DNA of 5,771 bases from Acidimicrobiaceae bacterium (GTDB lineage: Bacteria; Actinomycetota; Acidimicrobiia; Acidimicrobiales; Ilumatobacteraceae), in contig DMQJ01000221.1 in assembly GCA_003455715.1 (NCBI GenBank), positions 1-5,771 of the forward strand, in the 5' to 3' direction. Below the pieces are notes generated by a model. It ran no database searches. It had not been told where the DNA came from and saw only the letters and a program-made list of their open reading frames with translations. This document shows positions 1-4,747 of this stretch, in pieces (the stretch's first letter is position 1; each line of letters starts with the position of its first letter). A program made the position numbers and the translations under genes.

Positions 1-280
1 AGGCCACCGGTTCCACCAAGGTGTTGGGCGCCTGCAGACGGAAACTGTCGAGACCCCCTTGGTCGTCGACCCCTCCGACGGTGACGTCGACCACGGCAAA
101 CCCATCGCGCTCGCCGAACGCGAGCACCGTTACCGTCACCTCGCCCGCCCGACCACTGTCGCCGATTCCGAGCGCAGTGGTTTCCTCCTGGCCGGCGATA
201 CGCAGCAACTGAATGCCACCCGCCACGAGGATGACGAGGCCGCAGGCGACAGCGAGGAGAAGCAATGTGCGGGTGCGCAT
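1..280 (-). CDS. Partial membrane-anchored extracytoplasmic protein, possibly Ig-like (DUF4352-like)
   Basis: The reverse complement reads open from an ATG at 280 to the window edge (93 codons, C-terminus missing). Residues about 6-26 are a hydrophobic run (LLLLAVACGLVILVAGGI) after a basic MRTRT start, so the protein is probably exported and anchored by an uncleaved N-terminal helix. C13 is followed by more hydrophobic sequence, which makes a lipobox unlikely. Residues 38-93 alternate like beta strands: GIGDSGRAGEVTVTVLAF, then GFAVVDVTV, then SFRLQAPN. This layout recalls DUF4352/telokin-like Ig domains, where a short 'G-D' strand is followed by a 'vvvdvtv' strand; that assignment is by pattern only. 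Third codon positions are strongly GC-biased, supporting real coding. It diverges from the thioredoxin-fold gene with 36 bp between start codons. Function is unknown. Confidence 0.75.
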   Translation of the reverse strand, partial: MRTRTLLLLAVACGLVILVAGGIQLLRIAGQEETTALGIGDSGRAGEVTVTVLAFGERDGFAVVDVTVGGVDDQGGLDSFRLQAPNTLVEPVA

Positions 281-289
281 GCCATTCCC

Positions 290-295
290 AGGCTA
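290..295 (-). promoter_or_regulatory. Candidate -10 box (TAGCCT) for the leftward partial gene
   Basis: TAGCCT on the minus strand lies 9 nt before the ATG at 280, and the same hexamer lies 7 nt before marR. No convincing -35 is seen. A transcript from here would be leaderless or have only a few leader bases. Confidence 0.4.
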
Positions 296-302
296 GGGGC
301 AC

Positions 303-308
303 TACGGT
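303..308 (+). promoter_or_regulatory. Candidate -10 box (TACGGT) for the selenoprotein gene
   Basis: TACGGT stands 8 nt before the ATG at 317. The identical hexamer stands 7 nt before the epimerase-like gene at 996. There is no Shine-Dalgarno sequence before 317, consistent with a leaderless or nearly leaderless mRNA. No clear -35 is visible. Confidence 0.45.
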
Positions 309-316
309 CACGTGCC

Positions 317-934
317 ATGCGAACCCGCTCCACCTCTCTTCTGGTCGCTGGACTGCTGCTCACCGCGGCCGCATGCGGCACCAGCGGTGGCGAATCCGGC
401 ACATCGGGGGCAGGCGACACCACTACCTCCGCTGCAACCGCCACCACCGCTCCGTCGACTACCGATGCACCGCCGGCCAGCGAAGCGCCCGCTGGCACCG
501 ACGCCACGCCCACCTCGGCCGCGGCCACAGCGCCCGAGGCCATCCAGTTCAGCGCCCCCCTCGTGGGCGGCGGCGAACTCGATCTGTCGCAGTTCGCCGG
601 CACCACGGTCGCCCTCTGGTTCTGGGCGCCCACTTGAAGCGTGTGCAACCGTGAAGCCCCCTCGGTCGAGGCGGCAAGCAAGGAATGGGCCGGCAAGGTG
701 CAATTCGTCGGCGTGGCCTGGGTTGGCTCCGACGCCGACTTCCAGGGGTTCATCGACAAACACGGGCTCACCTTCCCCAACCTCAGCGACGACGGCGGCG
801 AGGTGTTCGTTCGCTTCGGGGTTCCCAGCCAGCCCGCTCTCGTGGTGATCTCACCCTCCGGCGAGGTGCAGCAGGTGTTCGGCGCGGCCGACGACGCGTT
901 GCTCAACGAGGTACTCACCCGCGCCGTGGGGTGA
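317..934 (+). CDS. Secreted TlpA/DsbE-like thioredoxin-fold lipoprotein; predicted selenoprotein with in-frame UGA (Sec107)
   Basis: One 205-residue protein is encoded if the TGA at 635-637 is read as selenocysteine. Residues 1-20 are a signal peptide ending LLLTAAAC, with C20 as likely lipidation site. Residues 21-75 form a low-complexity Thr/Ser/Ala/Pro tether. Residues 76-205 are a thioredoxin fold: strand VALWFWAP, active site T106-U107-S-V-C110 followed by NREAPS, strand VQFVGVAW, and cis-proline P173 in SQPALVVISPSG. From memory, Mycobacterium tuberculosis Mpt53/DsbE has FWTPWCPFCNAEAPS here, so the TGA falls on the first CxxC cysteine. Both halves share one frame with no indel. The expected role is disulfide reduction, oxidation or peroxide-type chemistry outside the membrane. 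Automatic annotation would give two ORFs (one ending at 637, one from GTG 641). The alternative is a fresh nonsense mutation or sequencing error (TGC or TGT to TGA). The gene is sure; the Sec reading is probable. Confidence 0.8.
656..675 (+). promoter_or_regulatory. Candidate bacterial SECIS stem-loop directing Sec insertion at UGA 635-637
   Basis: Bases 656-663 pair with 668-675: GCCCCCUC against GAGGCGGC, seven pairs with one C-C mismatch (659/672) four pairs below the loop. The four-base loop is GGUC (664-667). Bacterial SECIS elements lie inside the coding region just after the UGA and carry a G at the start of the apical loop; Escherichia coli fdhF presents GGUC in its loop. Here 26 nt separate the UGA from the loop, within the known spacing range of roughly 16-37 nt. 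The stem is also coding sequence (about EAPSVEAA). Confidence 0.65.
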
Positions 935-937
935 CGG

Positions 938-966
938 CTGTCGCATCCGCGTGCCCGATGCGACAG
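938..966 (+). terminator. Perfect 10-bp hairpin after the selenoprotein stop codon
   Basis: CTGTCGCATC (938-947) is exactly complementary to GATGCGACAG (957-966), with a 9-base loop. It starts 3 nt after the terminal TGA and lies before the next promoter. There is no following T-run, so it would be a GC-type actinobacterial terminator or 3'-end stabiliser rather than a classic intrinsic terminator. Confidence 0.55.
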
Positions 967-982
967 GGCGTGCGGCGAGGCG

Positions 983-988
983 TACGGT
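983..988 (+). promoter_or_regulatory. Candidate -10 box (TACGGT) for the TIGR01777 gene
   Basis: TACGGT lies 7 nt before the ATG at 996, the spacing of a leaderless actinobacterial transcript. GCGACA at 960-965 gives a 4-of-6 match to TTGACA with a 17-base spacer, but it overlaps the hairpin arm and may be chance. No Shine-Dalgarno sequence precedes 996. Confidence 0.45.
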
Positions 989-995
989 CGTCGTC

Positions 996-1889
996 ATGAG
1001 AATCGTCGTCTCCGGCGCTACCGGCTTCATCGGTCGTGCGCTCACCACCCATCTGCAGGGCCAGGGCCATCAGGTGGTGCGCCTCGTTCGCGCCAACCCC
1101 AGCGGCACCGACATCGCGTGGAACCCGGCCAAGGGCGAGTTGCCTGCGGGCGCCCTGAGCGGCGCCCACGCAGTGGTGCATCTGGCCGGTGCAGGCATCG
1201 GCGACCATCGCTGGACCGATGCCTACCGCAAAGAGTTGCTCGATTCACGCGTGCACAGCACCACCCTCCTCGCCGAGGCCATCGCCTCCACCGACGACGG
1301 CCCGCAGGTGTTCCTCAGCGGCAGCGCCATCGGCTACTACGGCGCCAGCGACGACCGCGAGCTCACTGAGGCCTCGCCCGCGGGCGACGACTTCCTCGCT
1401 CAGTTGTGCGTGCAGTGGGAGGGCGCGACGGCCGCCGCAGCACACGCCGGCGCCCGGGTCGCGTTGCTGCGTACGGGCATCGTGCTCGGTCCGGGCGGGG
1501 GTGCGCTGAAGAAGATGCTGCCGTTGTTCAGGTTCGGTCTGGGCGGCAAGTTCGGCAACGGTCGCCAATGGCAGAGTTGGGTCACCCTGCCCGACGAGGT
1601 CGCTGCCATTGCCCATCTGCTCACCGCCGACGTGGAAGGCCCGGTGAACCTCACCGCGCCCAACCCGGTCACCAACGCCGAGTTCACCAAGGTGCTGGCT
1701 GGTGTGCTCAAGCGGCCGGCGGTGCTGCCGGTGCCGCGCTTCGGCCCAGCGCTTCTGCTGGGCGGTGCGTTGGCCGACGCGTTGCTCTACACGGGGCAGC
1801 GTGTGCTGCCCACGGTGCTGCAGGGCAGCGGTTTCGAGTGGCAGCATCCCGGCCTCGAGGCCGGCTTGCGTGCCGTGCTCGGCAAGTAG
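996..1889 (+). CDS. TIGR01777-family epimerase-like NAD(P)-binding protein (YfcH/SulA-like, DUF1731 C-terminus)
   Basis: The 297-residue product is an extended short-chain dehydrogenase-like protein. The Rossmann dinucleotide motif GATGFIG is at residues 7-13, and VVHLAGAGIGDHRW follows. SGSAIGYYG is the family signature in the active-site region, where the classical YxxxK is not conserved. The last ~50 residues (RPAVLPVPRFGPALLLGGALADALL, GQRVLP, then a hydrophobic LEAGLRAVLGK end) match the DUF1731 domain of YfcH-type proteins. Length is typical (about 295-305). The substrate of this family is not established; the older cell-division-inhibitor name should not be taken as function. The start was placed at 996 rather than GTG 951 because MRIVVSGATG is the conserved beginning and the longer version would run through the upstream hairpin. 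It is convergent with the VOC gene, with 7 bp between stop codons. Confidence 0.92.
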   Translation: MRIVVSGATGFIGRALTTHLQGQGHQVVRLVRANPSGTDIAWNPAKGELPAGALSGAHAVVHLAGAGIGDHRWTDAYRKELLDSRVHSTTLLAEAIASTDDGPQVFLSGSAIGYYGASDDRELTEASPAGDDFLAQLCVQWEGATAAAAHAGARVALLRTGIVLGPGGGALKKMLPLFRFGLGGKFGNGRQWQSWVTLPDEVAAIAHLLTADVEGPVNLTAPNPVTNAEFTKVLAGVLKRPAVLPVPRFGPALLLGGALADALLYTGQRVLPTVLQGSGFEWQHPGLEAGLRAVLGK

Positions 1890-1896
1890 GCAGCGA

Positions 1897-2370
1897 CTAC
1901 AGCTCGTCGGCCGTGTCGGTGTGCGGCCACCGGGCCAGCGCACCAGCAAGGTCGAGCCGCCAGGTGCCCACTTCTGCGGGCCAGTCGGCTCTGGGCACCG
2001 CCCACATCACCTCGAACTCGATGCCATCAGGGTCTTTGGCGTAGAGGCTCTTGCTCACCCCATGGTCGCTCTCGCCCACCAGTGAGCCCGCATCCAGAAG
2101 TGAGGTGCGCAGAGCGGCCAACTCCTCCAGCGTGTGCACTTGCCACGCCAGGTGATACAGCCCAGGCAGGTGCGCTGGCAGCTCGCCCACCTCACCCACT
2201 TCGAACAGACCGAGATCGTGGTCGTTGTCGCTGCCGCCCGCCTGCAGGAAGTACGCCCGGTCGCCCAGGTTGGCGCGCACGGTGAACCCGAGCACGTCGG
2301 TGTAGAACCGCATCGAACGTGTGGCGTTGCGCACGTACAGCACGGCGTGATTGAGGCGCTTGATGGGCAT
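1897..2370 (-). CDS. VOC-family (glyoxalase/extradiol dioxygenase-like) metalloenzyme
   Basis: The 157-residue protein has the paired beta-alpha-beta-beta-beta modules of the vicinal oxygen chelate superfamily. Module one starts LNHAVLYVRN and continues MRFYTDVLGFTV; module two starts YHLAWQV and ends KDPDGIEFEVMW. Likely metal ligands are H8, H73 and E120, the usual His-His-Glu set, so an active divalent-metal enzyme is expected. The DPDG-x-E-x-E ending resembles CatE-type catechol 2,3-dioxygenase-like proteins, but family resemblance does not fix the substrate; lactoylglutathione lyase or an antibiotic-resistance thiol transferase are less likely alternatives. The residues after 123 form a tail. 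A strong Shine-Dalgarno (2377-2385) supports the ATG at 2370. It lies 41 nt downstream of yceI on the same strand and is probably co-transcribed. Confidence 0.88.
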   Translation of the reverse strand: MPIKRLNHAVLYVRNATRSMRFYTDVLGFTVRANLGDRAYFLQAGGSDNDHDLGLFEVGEVGELPAHLPGLYHLAWQVHTLEELAALRTSLLDAGSLVGESDHGVSKSLYAKDPDGIEFEVMWAVPRADWPAEVGTWRLDLAGALARWPHTDTADEL

Positions 2371-2376
2371 GACGTT

Positions 2377-2385
2377 CCTTCCTCC
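2377..2385 (-). promoter_or_regulatory. Strong Shine-Dalgarno for the VOC gene
   Basis: GGAGGAAGG on the minus strand, 6 nt before ATG 2370. It contrasts with the absent ribosome binding sites at the promoter-proximal genes and fits an internal operon cistron. Confidence 0.75.
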
Positions 2386-2411
2386 AGGCAGAGCGACGAC
2401 GAGCTCGAGGT

Positions 2412-2975
2412 TCAGCTACGGACGGCTTCGATTTCGAGCGTGACCTTGATCTTCTCACCCACGAGCACACCACCGGCCTCAAGGGCGACGTTCCACTCCA
2501 GGCCCCAGTCCTTACGGTTGATCTCTGCCTCGGCGGTGAAGCCGGCCTTGGTGTTGCCCCACGGGTCGGTGGCGACGCCGTCGAACTCGAGGGCGAAGTC
2601 GACGGGCTTGGTGACGCCCTTGATGGTGAGGTCAGTGTGCAGCACGTAGTCGCCGCCCTTGGGCGTGATGCCAGTGCTCGACAGGGTCATCTCCGGGAAG
2701 TTGTCGGTGTCGAAGAAGTCGGCGCTGCGCAGGTGGCCATCGCGACCATCGTCGTGGGTGCTCACCGAGGCGGTCTGCACCACGGCCTGCACGCTCGACT
2801 GCAGAGGGTCGTCGGCGATGGTGAGCGTGCCGCTGAAGTCGGTGAACCGGCCGCGCACCTTCGCCACCATCAGGTGGCGAGCGGTGAAGCCGATGTTGCT
2901 GTGGCCGGCGTCGACCGTCCAGGTGCCGGGGGTGAGGGCGGCGAGGCCGGTGGGGAGAGCGGAAAGGTCGGACAT
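2412..2975 (-). CDS. yceI: YceI-family lipid-binding-like protein, cytoplasmic form
   Basis: The 187-residue protein is a YceI beta-barrel (lipocalin-like; family members bind polyisoprenoids or similar amphiphiles). Signature sequences are GTWTVDAGHSNIGFTARHLM at about 17-36, then KVRGRFTDFSGTL, HLRSADFFDTDNFPEM, LTIKGVTKPVDF and INRKDWGLEWN. There is no signal peptide, unlike the periplasmic E. coli YceI, so this is the cytoplasmic actinobacterial type. The ATG at 2975 was chosen because TAGGAG sits 7 nt upstream and the domain begins soon after; an upstream TTG at 3017 would place the Shine-Dalgarno inside the gene. It heads a two-gene operon with the VOC gene and diverges from marR. The promoter overlaps the MarR-type palindromes, so repression by the divergent MarR protein is likely. 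Confidence 0.93.
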   Translation of the reverse strand: MSDLSALPTGLAALTPGTWTVDAGHSNIGFTARHLMVAKVRGRFTDFSGTLTIADDPLQSSVQAVVQTASVSTHDDGRDGHLRSADFFDTDNFPEMTLSSTGITPKGGDYVLHTDLTIKGVTKPVDFALEFDGVATDPWGNTKAGFTAEAEINRKDWGLEWNVALEAGGVLVGEKIKVTLEIEAVRS

Positions 2976-2982
2976 TGGAGTG

Positions 2983-2988
2983 CTCCTA
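2983..2988 (-). promoter_or_regulatory. Shine-Dalgarno deciding the yceI start
   Basis: TAGGAG on the minus strand, 7 nt before ATG 2975; it selects this start over the TTG at 3017. Confidence 0.75.
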
Positions 2989-3026
2989 GGGATGAGGGGG
3001 AGGTGGCGTTCCCGCAACCTGATTTA

Positions 3027-3040
3027 GTTGCGGACGCAAG
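3027..3040. promoter_or_regulatory. Putative MarR operator 1
   Basis: GTTGCGGACGCAAG has the shape GTTG-N6-CAAG, one base short of a perfect GTTG-N6-CAAC dyad; TTGCG/CGCAA is perfect inside it. It covers the expected transcription start of yceI. A related half-site, CCGCAAC, lies at 3012-3018 and makes a second dyad with GTTGCG at 3027-3032. Confidence 0.5.
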
Positions 3041-3041
3041 G

Positions 3042-3070
3042 AATATAGCGGCGAATAGTTGCAGACACAA
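3042..3070 (-). promoter_or_regulatory. Sigma-70-like promoter of yceI-VOC
   Basis: On the minus strand, TTGTGT (3065-3070) and TATATT (3042-3047) are separated by exactly 17 bases. Transcription would start near 3035, giving a leader of about 60 nt before yceI. This AT-rich island stands out from the GC-rich surroundings, and its -35 lies inside operator 2. Confidence 0.55.
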
Positions 3071-3075
3071 CTATT
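3054..3075. promoter_or_regulatory. Putative MarR operator 2 (perfect 8-bp dyad)
   Basis: AATAGTTG (3054-3061) and CAACTATT (3068-3075) are perfect inverted repeats around 6 bases. The core GTTGCAGACACAAC (3058-3071) shares GTTGCNGACNCAA with operator 1, starting 31 bp away (about three helical turns, same DNA face). It overlaps the yceI -35 and lies upstream of the marR -10. A CCGCAAC half-site follows at 3081-3087. Confidence 0.6.
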
Positions 3076-3095
3076 TCGTTCCGCAACTCAATCGC

Positions 3096-3101
3096 TAGCC
3101 T
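3096..3101 (+). promoter_or_regulatory. Candidate -10 box (TAGCCT) for marR-argJ
   Basis: TAGCCT is 7 nt before ATG 3109, giving a leaderless transcript. No Shine-Dalgarno sequence and no clear -35 are visible; operator 2 and the 3081-3087 half-site occupy the -35 region, which suits autoregulation. Confidence 0.5.
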
Positions 3102-3108
3102 GTCGGCC

Positions 3109-3567
3109 ATGACCGAATGGCTCACCGAGCGCGAACAGGCGTCGTGGCGCAACTTCATCATGAGCGTTCACGACCTCATGGCCGCGCTGGAGGCCGACCT
3201 TGCTCCACACGGCATCACGATGGGCGACTACGAGGTGCTGGTGTGGCTCAGCGAGGCCGACGAGCAACGGATGCGCATGTGCGACCTCGCCGGCGCCCTG
3301 CAACTGTCGCCCAGCGGCCTCACCCGCCGCCTCGACGGCATGGTTCGCCAAGGCTGGGTGCAGCGAGCATCGTGCAGCAGCGACCGCCGGGTTGCGTGGG
3401 CACAACTCACCGACACGGGCTTGCAGAAGATGCAACAGGTCGCTCCGGCGCACGTAGCCAGCGTGCGCCGGCATGTCCTCGACCCGCTCGGCCCGAAGGG
3501 GGTCGACCAACTCGGTGCTCTGTTCGGTCGCGTGCGCGACCATCTGCAAGCCTTACCCACTGCATGA
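3109..3567 (+). CDS. MarR-family winged-helix transcriptional regulator
   Basis: The 152-residue protein has the MarR layout: N-terminal dimerisation helices (WRNFIMSVHDLMAALEADL), then MGDYEVLVWLSEA, a helix-turn-helix with recognition helix LSPSGLTRRLDGMVRQGWV (about 66-84), and the wing CSSDRRVAWAQLTDTG (about 89-104) with the conserved D92-R93-R94. Two cysteines, C58 in the DNA-binding domain and C89 at the wing base, are visible; whether they sense oxidants is unknown. It diverges from yceI across 133 bp holding two palindromes, the usual arrangement for a MarR protein that represses itself and its neighbour. Its stop codon overlaps the argJ start (ATGA, 3564-3567), so the two are translationally coupled. 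Effector unknown. Confidence 0.93.
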   Translation: MTEWLTEREQASWRNFIMSVHDLMAALEADLAPHGITMGDYEVLVWLSEADEQRMRMCDLAGALQLSPSGLTRRLDGMVRQGWVQRASCSSDRRVAWAQLTDTGLQKMQQVAPAHVASVRRHVLDPLGPKGVDQLGALFGRVRDHLQALPTA

Positions 3568-4730
3568 GCACTCTGCCGCTCCCCCAAGGCTTCCGCGCAT
3601 ACGTCACCAACGTCGGCGTCAAAGATTCCACCGACGACTTCACGGTCGTCGCCGCCGAGCAGCCGTGCAGCGCCGCAGGTGTGTTCACCAAAAGCTCGTT
3701 CGCCGGGCCGAGCGTGCTGGTCAGCCGCCGCCACGTGGCCGATGGGCGGGCTCGCGCCATGGTGGTCATCTCCAAGAACGCGAACGTCGCCACCGGGGCG
3801 CAGGGTCTCGCCGACGCGGAGGAAGTGGTGGCCGGTGTGGCCGCCTCGCTCGGCTGCACCGCTCACGAGGTGCTGGTGGCCTCCACGGGCGTCATCGGCC
3901 GCACCTACCCGATGGACCGCATCCGCGCTGGGTTGGCGTCGATCCCCTCTCCCCTCCCCGGCACCGATGCGCTCGCCGTCGCCCGCGGCATCATGACCAC
4001 CGACACGGTCCCCAAGACCGCGCAGGCCACCATCGCTGACGGTCCCGCCACCGTGGTGGGCGTGGCCAAAGGCGTGGGCATGATCGAGCCCGACATGGCC
4101 ACCATGATCGCCATGGTGTTCACCGACGCCGACGTGTCGCCGTCAGATCTCGACGTTGTCTTCCGCCGCGTCGTCGACCGCACCTTCAACTGCGTGTCGG
4201 TCGATACCGACACGTCCACCTCCGACACCGCCGTGGTGCTGGCCAGTGGCGTCGCCGGCCCCGTCGACCCCTCCGCCTTCGAGCAGGCGCTGTACTCCGT
4301 CTGTTCGTCGCTGGCTCAGCAGATCGCCCGCGACGGCGAGGGGGCCACCACGCTCATCGAGGTCACCGTCGACGGGGCCACCTCCGGCGAGCAGGCGAAG
4401 CGAGTGGCCAAGGCCATCGTCAACTCCCCGCTGGTGAAGACGGCAGTGCACGGGGCCGACCCCAACTGGGGTCGGGTTGCCATGGCGGTGGGCAAGAGCA
4501 CGTCGACCGACGAGGTACGCCAGGAGGCCGTGGTGATCCGCTTCGGCCACCAGGAGGTGTACCCCGCCGCCGTCGACGAGTCAGGCCTCGAGGCGCTGGC
4601 CGCGTACATGCGCGGCGACGACGTACGCATCCACGTGTCGCTGGGCACCGGCGGCGCCGTGTCGGCCACCGTGTGGGGCTGCGACCTCAGCGACGGCTAC
4701 GTGCGCATCAACGCCGACTACACCACCTGA
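3564..4730 (+). CDS. argJ: ArgJ-family ornithine/glutamate acetyltransferase, OAT2-like subtype
   Basis: The 388-residue protein is an N-terminal-nucleophile acetyltransferase that moves acetyl from N-acetylornithine to glutamate; some members also use acetyl-CoA. STGVIG (107-112) supplies the oxyanion-hole Thr-Gly. KGVGMIEPDMAT holds the self-cleavage site between A179 and T180, with T180 as the catalytic nucleophile of the beta chain. DPNWGRVAMA begins at 299, and the chain ends INADYTT, the complete family C-terminus. The block SKNANVATG (70-78) replaces the usual NSGNANACTG of arginine-cluster ArgJ. From memory, Streptomyces clavuligerus OAT2 shares this block along with DDFTV, FAGPSV, IMTTDT and DTDTSTSDTAV. 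No argB, C, D or H is adjacent; the gene is coupled to marR by a 4-bp overlap. The frame is open upstream to 3117, but 3564 is the family start. Function could be arginine biosynthesis or acetylation of another amine. Confidence 0.93.
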   Translation: MSTLPLPQGFRAYVTNVGVKDSTDDFTVVAAEQPCSAAGVFTKSSFAGPSVLVSRRHVADGRARAMVVISKNANVATGAQGLADAEEVVAGVAASLGCTAHEVLVASTGVIGRTYPMDRIRAGLASIPSPLPGTDALAVARGIMTTDTVPKTAQATIADGPATVVGVAKGVGMIEPDMATMIAMVFTDADVSPSDLDVVFRRVVDRTFNCVSVDTDTSTSDTAVVLASGVAGPVDPSAFEQALYSVCSSLAQQIARDGEGATTLIEVTVDGATSGEQAKRVAKAIVNSPLVKTAVHGADPNWGRVAMAVGKSTSTDEVRQEAVVIRFGHQEVYPAAVDESGLEALAAYMRGDDVRIHVSLGTGGAVSATVWGCDLSDGYVRINADYTT

Positions 4731-4747
4731 CCGCGACGCCTCGTGAG

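Noticed and set aside
59..637. Stand-alone ORF ending at the TGA, with a second ORF from GTG 641
   Set aside because: They are the two halves of one thioredoxin-fold protein in the same frame. The signal peptide starts at 317, upstream codons belong to the divergent gene region, and GTG 641 would remove the first strand and half the active site.
635..637. TGA read as tryptophan (code reassignment) or simple pseudogene
   Set aside because: TGA is the normal stop of yceI, marR, argJ and the dehydrogenase here, and Trp at this position would destroy the redox pair. The pseudogene reading remains possible but is weakened by intact sequence on both sides and the SECIS-like hairpin.
136..918. Long antisense ORF (260 codons) opposite the selenoprotein
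   Set aside because: Low-complexity Ala/Val/Ser translation with no recognisable domain; a shadow of GC-rich codon bias.
951..995. Longer GTG start for the TIGR01777 protein
   Set aside because: It would include the hairpin and the -10 box; the conserved family start is MRIVVSGATG at 996.
1245..1949. Antisense ORF (234 codons) opposite the TIGR01777 gene
   Set aside because: It overlaps a clearly conserved protein and its own translation resembles no family.
2976..3017. TTG start extending YceI by 14 residues
   Set aside because: The Shine-Dalgarno at 2983-2988 points to ATG 2975, and the extra residues are not family-like.
3117..3563. argJ frame open upstream to 3117
   Set aside because: This part is an off-frame translation of marR; ArgJ homology begins at the ATG at 3564, overlapping the marR stop.
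3109..3567. Redox-sensing by MarR C58 and C89
   Set aside because: The cysteines are visible but do not match the known OhrR/SarZ sensing position well enough to claim a mechanism.
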